Positions 27,322 through 36,556 of a DNA stretch of 64,000 bases are shown one piece after another. Source of the DNA: JAJRAN01 sp963827135 (GTDB lineage Archaea; Thermoplasmatota; Thermoplasmata; Methanomassiliicoccales; UBA472); the NCBI GenBank assembly GCA_963827135.1, contig CAWGZX010000007.1, forward strand, positions 1-64,000, in the 5' to 3' direction. The notes below the pieces were generated by a model, which was not told the DNA's origin, made no database searches, and saw only the letters and a list, made by a program, of their open reading frames with translations. Each line of letters begins with the position of its first letter. Position 1 is the first letter of the stretch. The position numbers were made by a program, and so were the translations under genes.

Positions 27322-29856
27322 TCATTTGGTGGACTTTTTCATAATAAAGTCTTGAACGAGCTCGGCGACCTTCTTATCGTTGGCATAGGCCAGATGCAGC
27401 TCCTTGATACGCACCTTCTGCCTCTCTGCCTCATCCATTTTCCCGAGCCTGAGCAGGACGTCCATGTAACCCTGCCTCCACGTCCTCTCCAGGAATGCGA
27501 AGAATGGCTGTTGGGCGTCAAGACCGTCGAGACCTCGTGCGAAGGCCTCTGCGCTCGCACAAAAATCCCCCTTCGCCGAGAATAGCATCGCGAGACCGTT
27601 GTCAGAATATCGCCTCAATGCCGTGCCGAGGAAACCTTGGTAGGTGGCGCCGATGTCCATCACCGTCTTGATGTCCCCCTCCGCCTCCTTGATCCGGTCG
27701 AGCTTGAGTTCGCAGATGCTCTCGTAATGTATCAACAGCGCCGCATCGAACGTCCTCTCCACGGTCCTGGCATACTCCTGCCCCTCCAGGAAGTCCTTCA
27801 GGGCCTTGTCCATCATCCCCGCGTCCAAGTGCGCGCACCCCCTCCAAGTCATTATGTTGGACAATAGACGGAAGTTGCCGAGGGGACAGGCGATCTCCAC
27901 AGCCTTGTCTAGGTCGGCCAGGCCTTCCTTCATCTCTCCTTTGAGCGCGCGTAACACCCCCTGGCACATCATGACCTGCGCGTCCGTGCGGTTGGAATCA
28001 ATACCGGTGTTGATCTGCCTCAATTCATGCCAAGCATTCGCTGGCTCGGAACGTATCCGAGTCTGGAGCGTAGTCAGCACTTCAATAAACGTGACGTCGG
28101 CAAGCTTGGTCATTAGTCCCATCTTGGCGAACGAGCTCTTCGCCTCGGTGAAATGTTGTCTCATCCCTTCGAGGTCGCCGCTGAAGCGCGCTAGGTGCCC
28201 TCGCAAGACTTCGATCTCTGCCATTTCCACTGGCTCAGTTTCCACAACATCGTGAGCTAAATCCAGAAGGTGTTGCGCCTTGCTTCCGTCCCCCTTGCCC
28301 AGGGCGTTCGGAAGCCAGCACTCGGCTTGCTTGCGGTGAGATCCTGGCTTTGTCTCTCGGCTCGTGATAAGTCTACAGACATTCCTCGAAGAGGGCGTCC
28401 GCGCGCGTCTTATCCTTCGTGATGTAGCAGTCAGCCAGGCCCTCCAGCGCCCGCGGTCGTTCCTCGATTAAGGATGGCTCCTTACCCGAGAGCTCCACCG
28501 CCGATTCAAAGTAGGTCGAAGCCTCCGCCACTACTTGTCGGTCCAGGCAGAACTGCCCCGCCAGCAGGGAGAACTTTACCGCCTTGGGCGCGTCCCCGGC
28601 CATATGGAAGTGGCGGGCCAGGTCGGGATACAGGGACTCGTTGGGCAGCTTCTTCTCCAGCAGCTGCCCGAAGGCTCGATGCACCTCCTTCCGTCTCAGT
28701 TTAGAGATGCTGTCGTAGGTGACCCTTCTAACCTTCTCCTCCTCGAAGACGTAACCGCCTTCCACCTCCCTCACCAGTTGATGGTCCTCATGGAGATGCT
28801 CCAGGCTCTCCAGCAGCTCCAAGCGGTCCATCTTCAGCGCGTCCGCCAGCAGCTCGGGGTCAAAGTGCATGCCTATGACCGAGGCGTACTCCAGCGAGCG
28901 CCTCTCCTCCTTGGACAGCCGCTCGATCCTGCGCAGCACGACCTCCTTCACCGATGTCGGGATCTCCGTCTCCGCGGCGGAGACGCTCCAGCTCCCATCC
29001 TTGCAGGCCAGCGCGCCGCTACTCTCCATCTGGCGTACCGTCTCTACGGCGAAGAGGGGCTTGCCCCCGCTCTCCCGGTAGATACGGTTGACCACAACTG
29101 TGCTCACCGGCTTCTCCAGCATACCTGAGACCACCTGGCTGACCTCCCCTTCGGTCAAGGGGCTTGAGGGTGAGCTCGTCGCACAGGTTCTCGCGGCGCA
29201 TGATCCTCAGGCTATCAAGGAACGGGTTCCCGCCTACCTTCCTGTCCAACAAGATGTCCTCCGGACGATAGATGCCCAGGACCAGAAGGCGCATGTCCTT
29301 GATGTTCCGCGCCAGGAAATGCAGCATGCCCACGCTCGCAGAGTCAGCCCACTGCAGGTCATCGATCTGCATGACGATCGGCCGCTTGGCGCACTCCTGC
29401 TGCAGCAGCTGCAGAGTGGCGAAGAGCATCTGCTTGTCGTCGCCCTCGCCGTCCTGTCCCAAGGCCTGGTACTCCTGGACCATGACCGCCGCGCCCTTGA
29501 GGATGTTGCCGACGATCGGGACCGCCTCGATCAGATCGGGCGCGGCCTTCTTCGCCGATTGGAAGAACTTGGACTTGGAGGTCTTATCTTCATGCTTCTC
29601 CTCAGCAAGCCCGTTCAAGGCCTCTAGGAAAGGCATGTAGTTGATGCGCGAGGAGGGGACGCAATTCCCGACCAGGACCTTGCATCCTTGCAAGCGTGGC
29701 CTTCTTCTCGAACTCGTGCGCCAGCCTCGATTTGCCTATGCCTCCTTCCCCGGAGATGAAGAAGACCTTTCCATGGCCGTCCAGCACCTGCTTCAGTACT
29801 GTGCTAAGACGAGCGAGCTCTTCGTCTCTCCCCACCAACGGAGGCTCGGAAAGCAT
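27322..29856 (-). pseudogene. ATPase-TPR paralogue 2, interrupted by three one-base frameshifts
   Basis: Four frames read in order give one protein homologous end to end to the downstream gene: MLSEPPLVGRDEEL with Walker A GEGGIGKSRL, then QGCKVLVGNCVPSS and Walker B IVMQIDDLQWADS, then TEGEVSQVVSGMLEKPV through the helical middle, then TPR helices ending FIMKKSTK. The breaks are single extra bases near 29691 (after EKKATL), 29156 (after LTLKPL) and 28375 (after ALFEECL). Deleting one base at each gives 843 residues, against 841 for the intact paralogue. Either this is a young pseudogene or, more likely since all three breaks are +1 and nothing else has decayed, the consensus sequence is wrong. 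A TATA-like gcatatattc (minus strand) lies at 29889-29899. Confidence 0.82.
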
Positions 29857-29888
29857 ACATTCCCCCTTTGATGGATTGACCTTGTGCG

Positions 29889-29899
29889 AATATATGCTT
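29889..29899 (-). promoter_or_regulatory. TATA-like element for ATPase-TPR paralogue 2
   Basis: The minus strand reads gcatatattcg about 33-43 nt upstream of the ATG at 29856, which predicts a transcript start near 29867 with a short leader containing gggggaa as RBS. Position and composition fit an archaeal promoter; no experimental support. Confidence 0.45.
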
Positions 29900-30049
29900 T
29901 CGTAGTAGGGCTTGAACAGACTTTAGGAGTCTTTGGGATAGGGATTCGTCGACGGACTCGTTACCGATATCGAAATAAACCCCACCTGCAAATTATCTTT
30001 ACAATCGTTTCGAGCGTGGGGATATATTCGATTTGGAGGAGTTGAGGTA

Positions 30050-31106
30050 TTGAACGAATGGGAACGCATTGAGAATGTCCTTGACCGAAAACCGGTCGAC
30101 AGACCGCCGGTCATCTGCCCGATGCACGCTGCTACCATCGGCTTCATGAAAGCGGCGACGGCCTACTATCCTGAGGTCCAGGACGACCCGATCAAGATGG
30201 CGAGGCTTGCGATAACCGCCCATGACTTGGGAGGCTTCGAGAACGTCCGCGTGCCCTTCGATGAGAGCGTCGAGACCTCGGCCTTCGGGGTAGTGACCGG
30301 GCGCAAGGGCGCCCAGCGCTTGCCCTTGATATTGCAGCATAAGATCGCCCATCCAGGGGACGTGGACAAGCTCCAGATTCCAGACCCAAGGACCGAGGGC
30401 AAGGTACCGGTGGTCCTCGAGGCCGTGCGCATGCTCGAAGAGGAATGGGACGAGGTCGAGGAGGTCCCCATCTTCATTGGGATAACATCACCATTGATGC
30501 TGGCCATACAGCTGCGCGGGGACCATGAGGTCCTGTTGGACATGGAGAAGGACCCCCCGCTGCTCAAGAGCCTGCTCACACAAGACCACGGATTTCATTC
30601 TCGAGTATCTGAGAGAGGCGGTGGAGGCGGGCGTGGACCAGATCGTCATCGATGACTCGCTCTCCAACAGCGACTTCCTCACCATGAAGAACTTCCGGGA
30701 GTTCGCGGAGCCCTACGAGGACCGGATCGCGAACGAGATGAGGAGGCTCGACATCGAGTCGATCCTCCATGTCTGCGGAAGGGTCTCGGAGCAGCAGCTG
30801 GACCGGATGATCGAGATAGACGTCGACGCGCTGAGCATCGATGAGGAGGTGCCCATCTCCTTGGCCAAGCGCCTCGCCGCTAGAAGGCACATGGCGATCA
30901 TCGGCAACGTGAGCCCGACCAAGGTACTGCTCATGGGCAGCACGCGCACGGTCGAAGAGGCCACGATCAGATGCATCGACGAGGGGGTGGACGCGGTCGC
31001 CCCGGGATGCAGCCTTGAGACGTATACCCCCATCGAGAACGTCCAGACCATGACCTTGACCGCCAAGCGCTATGGCGCCGAGAGGGCCGCGAAGGTGAGG
31101 CGATGA
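30050..31106 (+). pseudogene. Methylcobamide:CoM methyltransferase-like protein (URO-D fold, MtaA/MtbA/CmuA type), one frameshift
   Basis: TTG start at 30050, 10 nt after a strong ggagg (30035-30039). Frame 1 runs MNEWERIENVLDRKPVDRPP to LLKSLLT; a single extra c near 30581 shifts to frame 2, which resumes KTTDFILEYLREAVEAGVDQ and ends at 31106. Removing that base gives exactly 351 codons, normal for the family. The zinc ligands are present: His and Cys in ILHVCGRV and the distal Cys in APGCSLETYTP. Such enzymes move a methyl group from a corrinoid protein to coenzyme M. The ATGA overlap with the DUF1638 gene suggests cotranscription. No corrinoid protein or substrate methyltransferase is in the window, so the substrate is unknown. 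Probably functional with a sequencing error. Confidence 0.82.
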
Positions 31107-31912
31107 GCCCCAGCATCAAGACCGGGGTCATGGGCATCGTCGGATGCCAGGTACTGGAGGACGAGATCGCCTACGTCGTCTCCCATGATGAGGACATCAA
31201 GCGCGTGCTCATCATCGACGGCACCCAGGAGAGGACGATCGCCGACAAGATCCGGAAGATGGCACCGAGCAAGTTGGTCATGAGCTTCGGCGAGGAGTTC
31301 AACTTCAAGCAGTTCCAGATGTCACCGGAGCTGACGGTCATCCTTTGGCTCAAGCCCATCAGCCTGCACCAGAGCCCCCCCACGCTTCGCGAGGACGTGA
31401 TGAAGGCCGTCAAGGCATTGGAGCCGCTGACCAAGTCGGTCATGCTGTTCTACGGCCAATGCGGCAGCGCCTTCCGGAACATGGAGATCATCACCAATGG
31501 CGTGCATGTGCCATTGACCATTCTCAAGGATGCGGACGGCTCGTTGATAGACGACTGCTTCGGGACCGCCCTGGGCGGGAAGGAGGAGTACCGCCTCTTC
31601 CTGGTCGGCCAGCCAGGCCCGTCCTATGTCATCAATTCTATGTGGGCGGCGAACTGGCGACACTTCATGTTCGAGACGCAGATGCTCCGCGACCCCAACG
31701 ACCTGGAGGAGGCCAGGGAGATCTTCAAGTATATGGACTATAAGAGGGTGGTCGGGCTGAACACGGGCCTTGCGGACCAAGCGGTGTTCGAGCACCAGCT
31801 GGAAGAGTTCGGCCGCCTCTTCGAGCTCCAGCCAGAGAACCGAAGATGCACCTTGAGGATCGTCGAGAGCGCCTATCGAGAGGCAAAGCAGCACTTGATG
31901 GATTCCCCTTAA
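31103..31912 (+). CDS. DUF1638 family protein
   Basis: 269 residues; its ATG overlaps the stop of the methyltransferase gene (ATGA), so the two are translationally coupled. It resembles DUF1638: GVMGIVGCQVLEDEI at the N-terminus, ILWLKPISLHQSPP, then VMLFYGQCGSAFRN and GTALGGKEEYRLFL. Conserved Cys in GCQVL and GQCGS could bind a metal or cofactor. In methylotrophic methanogens members of this family occur beside methylamine or methanol methyltransferase genes (established association, recalled); the biochemical role is not known to me. The coupling here supports work with the methyltransferase, for instance cofactor handling (inference). Confidence 0.78.
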   Translation: MSPSIKTGVMGIVGCQVLEDEIAYVVSHDEDIKRVLIIDGTQERTIADKIRKMAPSKLVMSFGEEFNFKQFQMSPELTVILWLKPISLHQSPPTLREDVMKAVKALEPLTKSVMLFYGQCGSAFRNMEIITNGVHVPLTILKDADGSLIDDCFGTALGGKEEYRLFLVGQPGPSYVINSMWAANWRHFMFETQMLRDPNDLEEAREIFKYMDYKRVVGLNTGLADQAVFEHQLEEFGRLFELQPENRRCTLRIVESAYREAKQHLMDSP

Positions 31913-31976
31913 AAGGCCATGATGAAGACATCAGGCAAATTGTCGAGAAATGAAATGTGCCTGAGAAGCGGCCTTT
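31912..31976. other. Nested inverted repeat between convergent genes
   Basis: Two nested stems sit directly after the DUF1638 stop: aaaggcc (31912-31918) with ggccttt (31970-31976), and inside it tcaggca (31931-31937) with tgcctga (31958-31964). The porB gene converges on this spot from the other side. There is no T-tract on the plus strand. It could be a 3'-end structure serving both transcripts, or a small structured RNA. Confidence 0.55.
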
Positions 31977-32104
31977 GCCCCGCCCTCAGGCTGGTTTGTC
32001 CCCGTGTCCTCCCCCAAAGAGGTAGAACGACGATATCATTGCTCGATATATATTGATTCTGGACTATCCGATGCATCGTTTTCCATGTGCCAGTCTCATC
32101 AGCT

Positions 32105-33085
32105 TCACACTCCGTGCAACGGGTCCCCGTCGTGCGCCAATGGCCTCTCCGTCTCGTAGATCTTGCACGGCGGCGCGTCGACCTGGTCCTTGTAGTGCAC
32201 CCACCACTTCATGCACAGCCACCTTTGCAGGGCGTTGACGTCGTCCACGGTCATGTGCGCGAACCTGCCCTGGAGCTTGAGGTAGTCGGTCACTGGCAGC
32301 ATGGTCGTGGGCTTGTAGGTCAGGCTCGATTCACCGTTGACGGCCTCGAAGAGCGTCCACATGCCTGTCTCGACGGCGAGCTTAGCGATCTCCATGGTCC
32401 TCGAGGACTCCGACCTCCATCCCGGGACGCAGGGAGTGAGCACATGCAGGAAGCGGAATCCCTCCACGGCCTTCGCCTTCTCCACCTTGCGCACGAAGTC
32501 GTTGAAATGAGCTATCGACAGAGTGGCGAGATAGGGAATCTCGTGCGCCGCCACGATGTGGTCGACGTCCTTCTTGAAGCGCCTCTTGCCCTTGATGACC
32601 TTGCCGACGGGGGACGTGGTCGTCCACGCTCCGAACGGAGTTGCACCGGACATCTGGATGCCGGTGTTCATGTAAGCTTCGTTGTCTAGGCATACGTACA
32701 AAATGTCCTCGTTGCGATCCGCCGCGCCTGAAAGGGCCTGCAGCCCTATGTCGAACGTCCCCCCGTCCCCGGCCATGCCCACCACCACGGCCTTCTTGCC
32801 CCTGCGCCTCATGGCAGCTTTTATCCCCGTCGCCACGGCACCAGTGTTCTCGAAAGCGGTGAAGAAGTACGGCACATCGAATGCCGAGGTCGGGTACTGA
32901 GCCGCGAAGACCACCAGGCAGGACGCGGGGACGTAGACTATCGTCTCTGGACCAAGGATGCGCATGATGTTCTTGACGGCGATCGCCACCCCGCATCCGG
33001 GGCACGCGCCATGCCCCCAGAGGAAGTAGTCCTTGTTGGGCACGTCCCTCATCGTCAGCTTGGTGATGTCCCTCTCCTCGCTCAT
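32105..33085 (-). CDS. porB: Pyruvate (2-oxoacid):ferredoxin oxidoreductase, beta subunit
   Basis: 326 residues. The N-terminal GHGACPGCG motif supplies cluster-ligating cysteines and the TPP-binding segment is MAGDGGTFDIG followed by LDNEAYMNTG, both typical of PorB. The enzyme makes acetyl-CoA from pyruvate with ferredoxin reduction, or runs in reverse as pyruvate synthase. It is the last gene of a porGD-porA-porB operon and its ATG overlaps the porA stop (ATGA, 33082-33085). A related 2-oxoisovalerate enzyme (Vor) cannot be excluded from sequence alone. It converges with DUF1638 across a short spacer containing an inverted repeat. Confidence 0.9.
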   Translation of the reverse strand: MSEERDITKLTMRDVPNKDYFLWGHGACPGCGVAIAVKNIMRILGPETIVYVPASCLVVFAAQYPTSAFDVPYFFTAFENTGAVATGIKAAMRRRGKKAVVVGMAGDGGTFDIGLQALSGAADRNEDILYVCLDNEAYMNTGIQMSGATPFGAWTTTSPVGKVIKGKRRFKKDVDHIVAAHEIPYLATLSIAHFNDFVRKVEKAKAVEGFRFLHVLTPCVPGWRSESSRTMEIAKLAVETGMWTLFEAVNGESSLTYKPTTMLPVTDYLKLQGRFAHMTVDDVNALQRWLCMKWWVHYKDQVDAPPCKIYETERPLAHDGDPLHGV

Positions 33086-34257
33086 CTCTGCTCCCCCCTC
33101 AGGCCGTGCCAGAACACGTCCCTATCAAGAGCGCCGCCGGCGCTCCCCTCGATGATCGAGAATATCGAGCGCATGTCCTCCATGGTGAGGTCCCTGCCGC
33201 CCAGCCCCGCTATGTGGTCGGTGAGGGGGATGCCGCTCCCGTGGAGCGCGCCCCTGACCTCGGTGAAAACCGGCCCATAACGGTTCATGGCTATGGAACG
33301 GTCGAACACTCCCAGCGCCTTCAGGTGCCTGGTCGCCTCTCTCAGCTCTCTCTCAGGGAAAGGCCTCATGAAGCGGAGCTTGATCAGCCCGATCTTCTTT
33401 CCCTGCGCCCTGAGCTCGTCCACCGCCGCCCGGGCGGTCGTGGTCGCGGTGCCCAAGGTGATCAAGGCCAGCTCCGCGTCCTCCATCCTGTATGGTTCGA
33501 GCAAGCCTCCGTACGACCTCCCGAAGCTCTTCCCGAAATCCCGGTCCACGCTTCCGACGAGCTCGCGCGCCGAGTCCATGGCGAAGTCCAGCTGATAGCG
33601 CATCTCCATCACGTAGTCCGGGGGCACTATAGGATTGAAGACCTTCGGGGCGTCGGTGTCTAGCACGTTCATCGGCTTGAACCTGGGAAGGAACGAGTCC
33701 ACCTCTTCTTGACTAGGGACCTCCACCCGTTCGACGGTGTGGGAGAGCACGAACCCGTCCAGGCACACCATCATCGGCAGCATGATCTGGACGTCCTCGG
33801 CGATGCGGTACGCCTGCAGGACCATGTCCAAGGCCTCCTGGTTGTCCTCGACGTAGCACTGCAGCCAGCCCGACTCGCGCTCGGGCATGGAATCGTTATG
33901 CTCGAGCCATATGCCCGCCGCGGCCCCGAGGGACCGATTCACGTTGACCATCACCACCGGCAACCGGTTCTGCGGCGCCGCATAGAGCATCTCGTGCATC
34001 AGCGCCAGGCCTTGCGATGCTGAGGCGGTGAAAGTGCGGACGCCGCCAGCGGACGCCCCGACGGCCACGCTCATCACCGAATGCTCGCTCTCGGCGGGGA
34101 TGAACTCGGCGTCCATCTCCCCGTCGTTGATGAACTCGGAGATCAGTTCCATGATCAGGGTCTGAGGAGTGATCGGGAATGCCGGGATGACCTCCGCCCG
34201 GGCCAAGCGCACACCCCAGGCCACCGCGTGGTCGGCGGATATCACCTTGGTCACCAT
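33082..34257 (-). CDS. porA: Pyruvate (2-oxoacid):ferredoxin oxidoreductase, alpha subunit
   Basis: 391 residues from the ATG at 34257 (MVTKVISADHAVAWG); a longer in-frame start at 34344 would run inside the delta domain of the upstream gene and has no family support. PorA hallmarks: VIPAFPITPQT near residue 30, EHSVMSVAVGASAGGVRTFTASASQGLAL, and ALITLGTATTTARAAVDELR in domain II. It overlaps porGD by 7 nt (34251-34257) and porB by 4 nt, a tight translational unit. It binds TPP at the interface with PorB. Confidence 0.92.
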   Translation of the reverse strand: MVTKVISADHAVAWGVRLARAEVIPAFPITPQTLIMELISEFINDGEMDAEFIPAESEHSVMSVAVGASAGGVRTFTASASQGLALMHEMLYAAPQNRLPVVMVNVNRSLGAAAGIWLEHNDSMPERESGWLQCYVEDNQEALDMVLQAYRIAEDVQIMLPMMVCLDGFVLSHTVERVEVPSQEEVDSFLPRFKPMNVLDTDAPKVFNPIVPPDYVMEMRYQLDFAMDSARELVGSVDRDFGKSFGRSYGGLLEPYRMEDAELALITLGTATTTARAAVDELRAQGKKIGLIKLRFMRPFPERELREATRHLKALGVFDRSIAMNRYGPVFTEVRGALHGSGIPLTDHIAGLGGRDLTMEDMRSIFSIIEGSAGGALDRDVFWHGLRGEQR

Positions 34258-35153
34258 TCCTTCGCCCCCTTCTTCATCTCGATCGCGGAGGCGGGACAGA
34301 TGTTGGCGCACACCCCGCATCCCTTGCAATAGCGGTAGTCCCAACGCATGTAGTCGTCCTCTTGGCGCTTGATCGTACCCTCAGGGCAGGCCCACCAGCA
34401 GCGCAAGCATCTCACGCACTTCTCCTTCTTGTACATCGGGCTCTGGATGCGCCACGTGCCCGTGAGATTCTGCCACGAGCTGCCCGGCCCCACGACCACC
34501 TCGCCCATGTTAGCCACAGGAAGAGCGGTGCCGAAGGGTATCTCCTCCCAAGGCGGAAGCCAGGCGGCCTTGTGCACCAGGGGGCGCTCCCCCTTGCAGC
34601 GGCCGTGCCTGGAAGCTTCGTAGGCGGCCTTGGCCGCCTCCGCGTTCAGCATTCCCGCCCTCTCGCCAAGCTTCTCGCCGAACTTGTCCTTGATGGCCTT
34701 GAGAATGTTGTCCAGAGTAACGATGTCGTCAGCCCTGGCGATGGCGCCGAGGATGGCGGTGTTCACGATCGGCGCCTTGAGCTTCTCGTAGGCGATGGTT
34801 GTTGCGTCCACGGTCACGCAATCCACGGAGATGCCGAGGTCGTACTCCTCTGGCGCAAGGTCGGTGTTGACCACTGCCTTGCCATCGGGCTTGAGCCCGT
34901 CGGCGATGGGCTCGATGTCCGGCAGGCCTGCGTCGAGGACCACCAGCATGTCTGGCTTGTAGATCTGGCTCTTGAGGCCGATGCGCTTCTCGTCGATGCG
35001 GGTGAAAGCCTTGACCGGGGCGCCTCGCCTCTCCGCCCCGAAGTAGGGGAAGGCCTGCGCGTGAAAACCTTGCAGGACCGCCGCCTCGGCAAGGGTCTGC
35101 GCCGCCATGACCGCCCCTTGACCCCCACGCCCATGGAACCTTACCTCGTACAT
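34251..35153 (-). CDS. Pyruvate (2-oxoacid):ferredoxin oxidoreductase, fused gamma-delta subunit
   Basis: 300 residues. Residues 1-185 are the gamma domain (MYEVRFHGRGGQGAVMAAQ, FPYFGAERRGAPV), and the C-terminal 85 are the delta domain, with the PorD signature GPGSSWQNLTGTWR followed by two 4Fe-4S clusters, CVRCLRCWWACPEG and CKGCGVCANICPAS. In most archaea these are separate porG and porD genes, so this is a fusion. I chose the ATG at 35153 over 35174 because ggtgg precedes it and the TATA box at 35189-35196 predicts a transcript start near 35166, downstream of the earlier ATG. First gene of the por operon. Confidence 0.9.
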   Translation of the reverse strand: MYEVRFHGRGGQGAVMAAQTLAEAAVLQGFHAQAFPYFGAERRGAPVKAFTRIDEKRIGLKSQIYKPDMLVVLDAGLPDIEPIADGLKPDGKAVVNTDLAPEEYDLGISVDCVTVDATTIAYEKLKAPIVNTAILGAIARADDIVTLDNILKAIKDKFGEKLGERAGMLNAEAAKAAYEASRHGRCKGERPLVHKAAWLPPWEEIPFGTALPVANMGEVVVGPGSSWQNLTGTWRIQSPMYKKEKCVRCLRCWWACPEGTIKRQEDDYMRWDYRYCKGCGVCANICPASAIEMKKGAKEW

Positions 35154-35188
35154 GTGGCCACCAGCCCTACTCATATGTGGCGCGGGGG

Positions 35189-35196
35189 TTATTTAA
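35189..35196 (-). promoter_or_regulatory. TATA box of the por operon
   Basis: The minus strand reads gggttaaataacc. The ttaaataa core is centred about 40 nt upstream of the ATG at 35153, placing the transcript start near 35166 with a short leader carrying ggtgg. Confidence 0.55.
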
Positions 35197-35302
35197 CCCT
35201 TCAAATCCCCTCGCAATGCATAGAAGCTTGCGCTCGCCAGCGGTCTAGTAAGGCAAAGATATTTTTACCACCGCCTCCAAATCCGATCTTCGGTCGATCA
35301 CC

Positions 35303-35563
35303 ATGAAGGTGGAGATCCGCTACCTGGTTGACAAGACGGACGGCGGCCCGAGCGAGTTCGAGTCCTACCTGAAGAACGTGGAAGAGATGGTAACGCCCGT
35401 CGGCGTCGAGAAGGTCGTAAAGGCCTGGCTCGAGGAGAGCATCAAGGGAAGGAACATCATCGTCTCCGATATCGAGATCCTGGTCAACAACGTGTTCTAC
35501 GTCCTCGAGCGCGAAGAGGAGAATCGGCTCTTCCAGAGGATCGGGGCTGCTGCCGGCAAGTGA
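35303..35563 (+). CDS. Conserved-looking small protein, unknown function
   Basis: 86 residues, mixed alpha/beta, no membrane segment and no cysteines. It begins MKVEIRYLVDKTDGG and ends ENRLFQRIGAAAGK. A TATA-like gatattttta at about 35256-35265 predicts a transcript start some 15 nt before the ATG, so the gene has its own promoter, divergent from porGD. The charged helix KVVKAWLEESIKG and strand IIVSDIEILVNNVFYVL suggest a small folded cytosolic protein. I do not recognise the family. Confidence 0.65.
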   Translation: MKVEIRYLVDKTDGGPSEFESYLKNVEEMVTPVGVEKVVKAWLEESIKGRNIIVSDIEILVNNVFYVLEREEENRLFQRIGAAAGK

Positions 35564-35586
35564 TAATAAGAATTCAAGGAAGATGT

Positions 35587-36501
35587 TTAGACTAGGTCCA
35601 ACCAGTGCTTGTACTTCGGGTCATGGCCTCGCGCCGCCTCGGCGAAGGCCTTCTGCAGCTTGAGCGTGATGGGCCCGGGCTTCCCCTGCCCAATGACCAT
35701 GCCATCGATGGAGTGGATGGGCTGCACCTCTGCCGCCGTCCCGGTCATGAACACCTCGTCGGCGATGAAGAGCTCGCCACGGGTGATGTCGCGCTCGGTC
35801 ACGGGCATTCCCAGGTCATCGGCGATGATCAGGACCGAGTCTCGGGTTATTCCTTCGAGTATGCCAGCGGAGATGGGCGTGGTGAAGATCTTTCCCTTCC
35901 GCACCATGAAGATGTTCTCGCCCGTGCCCTCGGCCACGTTGCCCTCGGAGTTGAGCATCAGCGCCTCGTCGGCGCCTTTGTTCACGGCCTCGAGGCGTGC
36001 CAGCACCGAGTTGACGTAATGTCCGCAGACCTTGGCGTTCAACGGTAGTGCGCGGCTCGAAGGCTTCTCCCAGGAGGAGGTGATGAGCTTGGCCCCTTTC
36101 TGCATCTGCTCCTCGCCCAAGTACACGCCCATGTACACGACCGCGATAGCGATGTTGGTCGGAAGCTTGATGGGATTCAGGCCATAGGTCCCGGTGCCAT
36201 AGTATGCGATAGGGCGGATGTAGTCGACCTTGACGTCCTTGTTGGCGCGCACCGCCTCCCTGGTCGCCTCGCAGATCTCGTCCAGCGAGTATGGGATCTT
36301 GAGCGAGATTATCTTCGCCGAGTCCAGGAACCTCTGCATGTGCTCCTTGAGCCTGAAGATGGCCCTCCCTTTCTCCGTCTCATAGAGGCGTATGCCCTCG
36401 AAGACCCCTCCCCCGTAGTGGAGGCAATGGGTCATGATGTGGATGTTCGCCTTGTCGTAATCGACCAGCTTCCCGTCCATCCAGACCTTCTGCGTCGCCA
36501 T
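35587..36501 (-). CDS. ilvE: Branched-chain amino acid aminotransferase
   Basis: 304 residues from MATQKVWMDGKLVDYD; the ATG at 36501 follows gaggag, and the longer frame to 36567 would overlap ilvN. It is a class IV PLP aminotransferase: VFEGIRLYETEKG near residue 35, the catalytic Lys in PLNAKVCGHYVNSVLA near 165, and NVAEGTGENIFMVRKG with GILEGITRDSV binding the phosphate. It catalyses the last step of Ile, Leu and Val synthesis (2-oxoacid plus glutamate). It lies 55 nt after ilvN on the same strand, so the two probably form one transcript. Confidence 0.93.
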   Translation of the reverse strand: MATQKVWMDGKLVDYDKANIHIMTHCLHYGGGVFEGIRLYETEKGRAIFRLKEHMQRFLDSAKIISLKIPYSLDEICEATREAVRANKDVKVDYIRPIAYYGTGTYGLNPIKLPTNIAIAVVYMGVYLGEEQMQKGAKLITSSWEKPSSRALPLNAKVCGHYVNSVLARLEAVNKGADEALMLNSEGNVAEGTGENIFMVRKGKIFTTPISAGILEGITRDSVLIIADDLGMPVTERDITRGELFIADEVFMTGTAAEVQPIHSIDGMVIGQGKPGPITLKLQKAFAEAARGHDPKYKHWLDLV

Positions 36502-36556
36502 GATGTTGCACTCCTCTTTCTTTGAAATTTTGGCCATTGAGATTAAGGTTTTTCCC

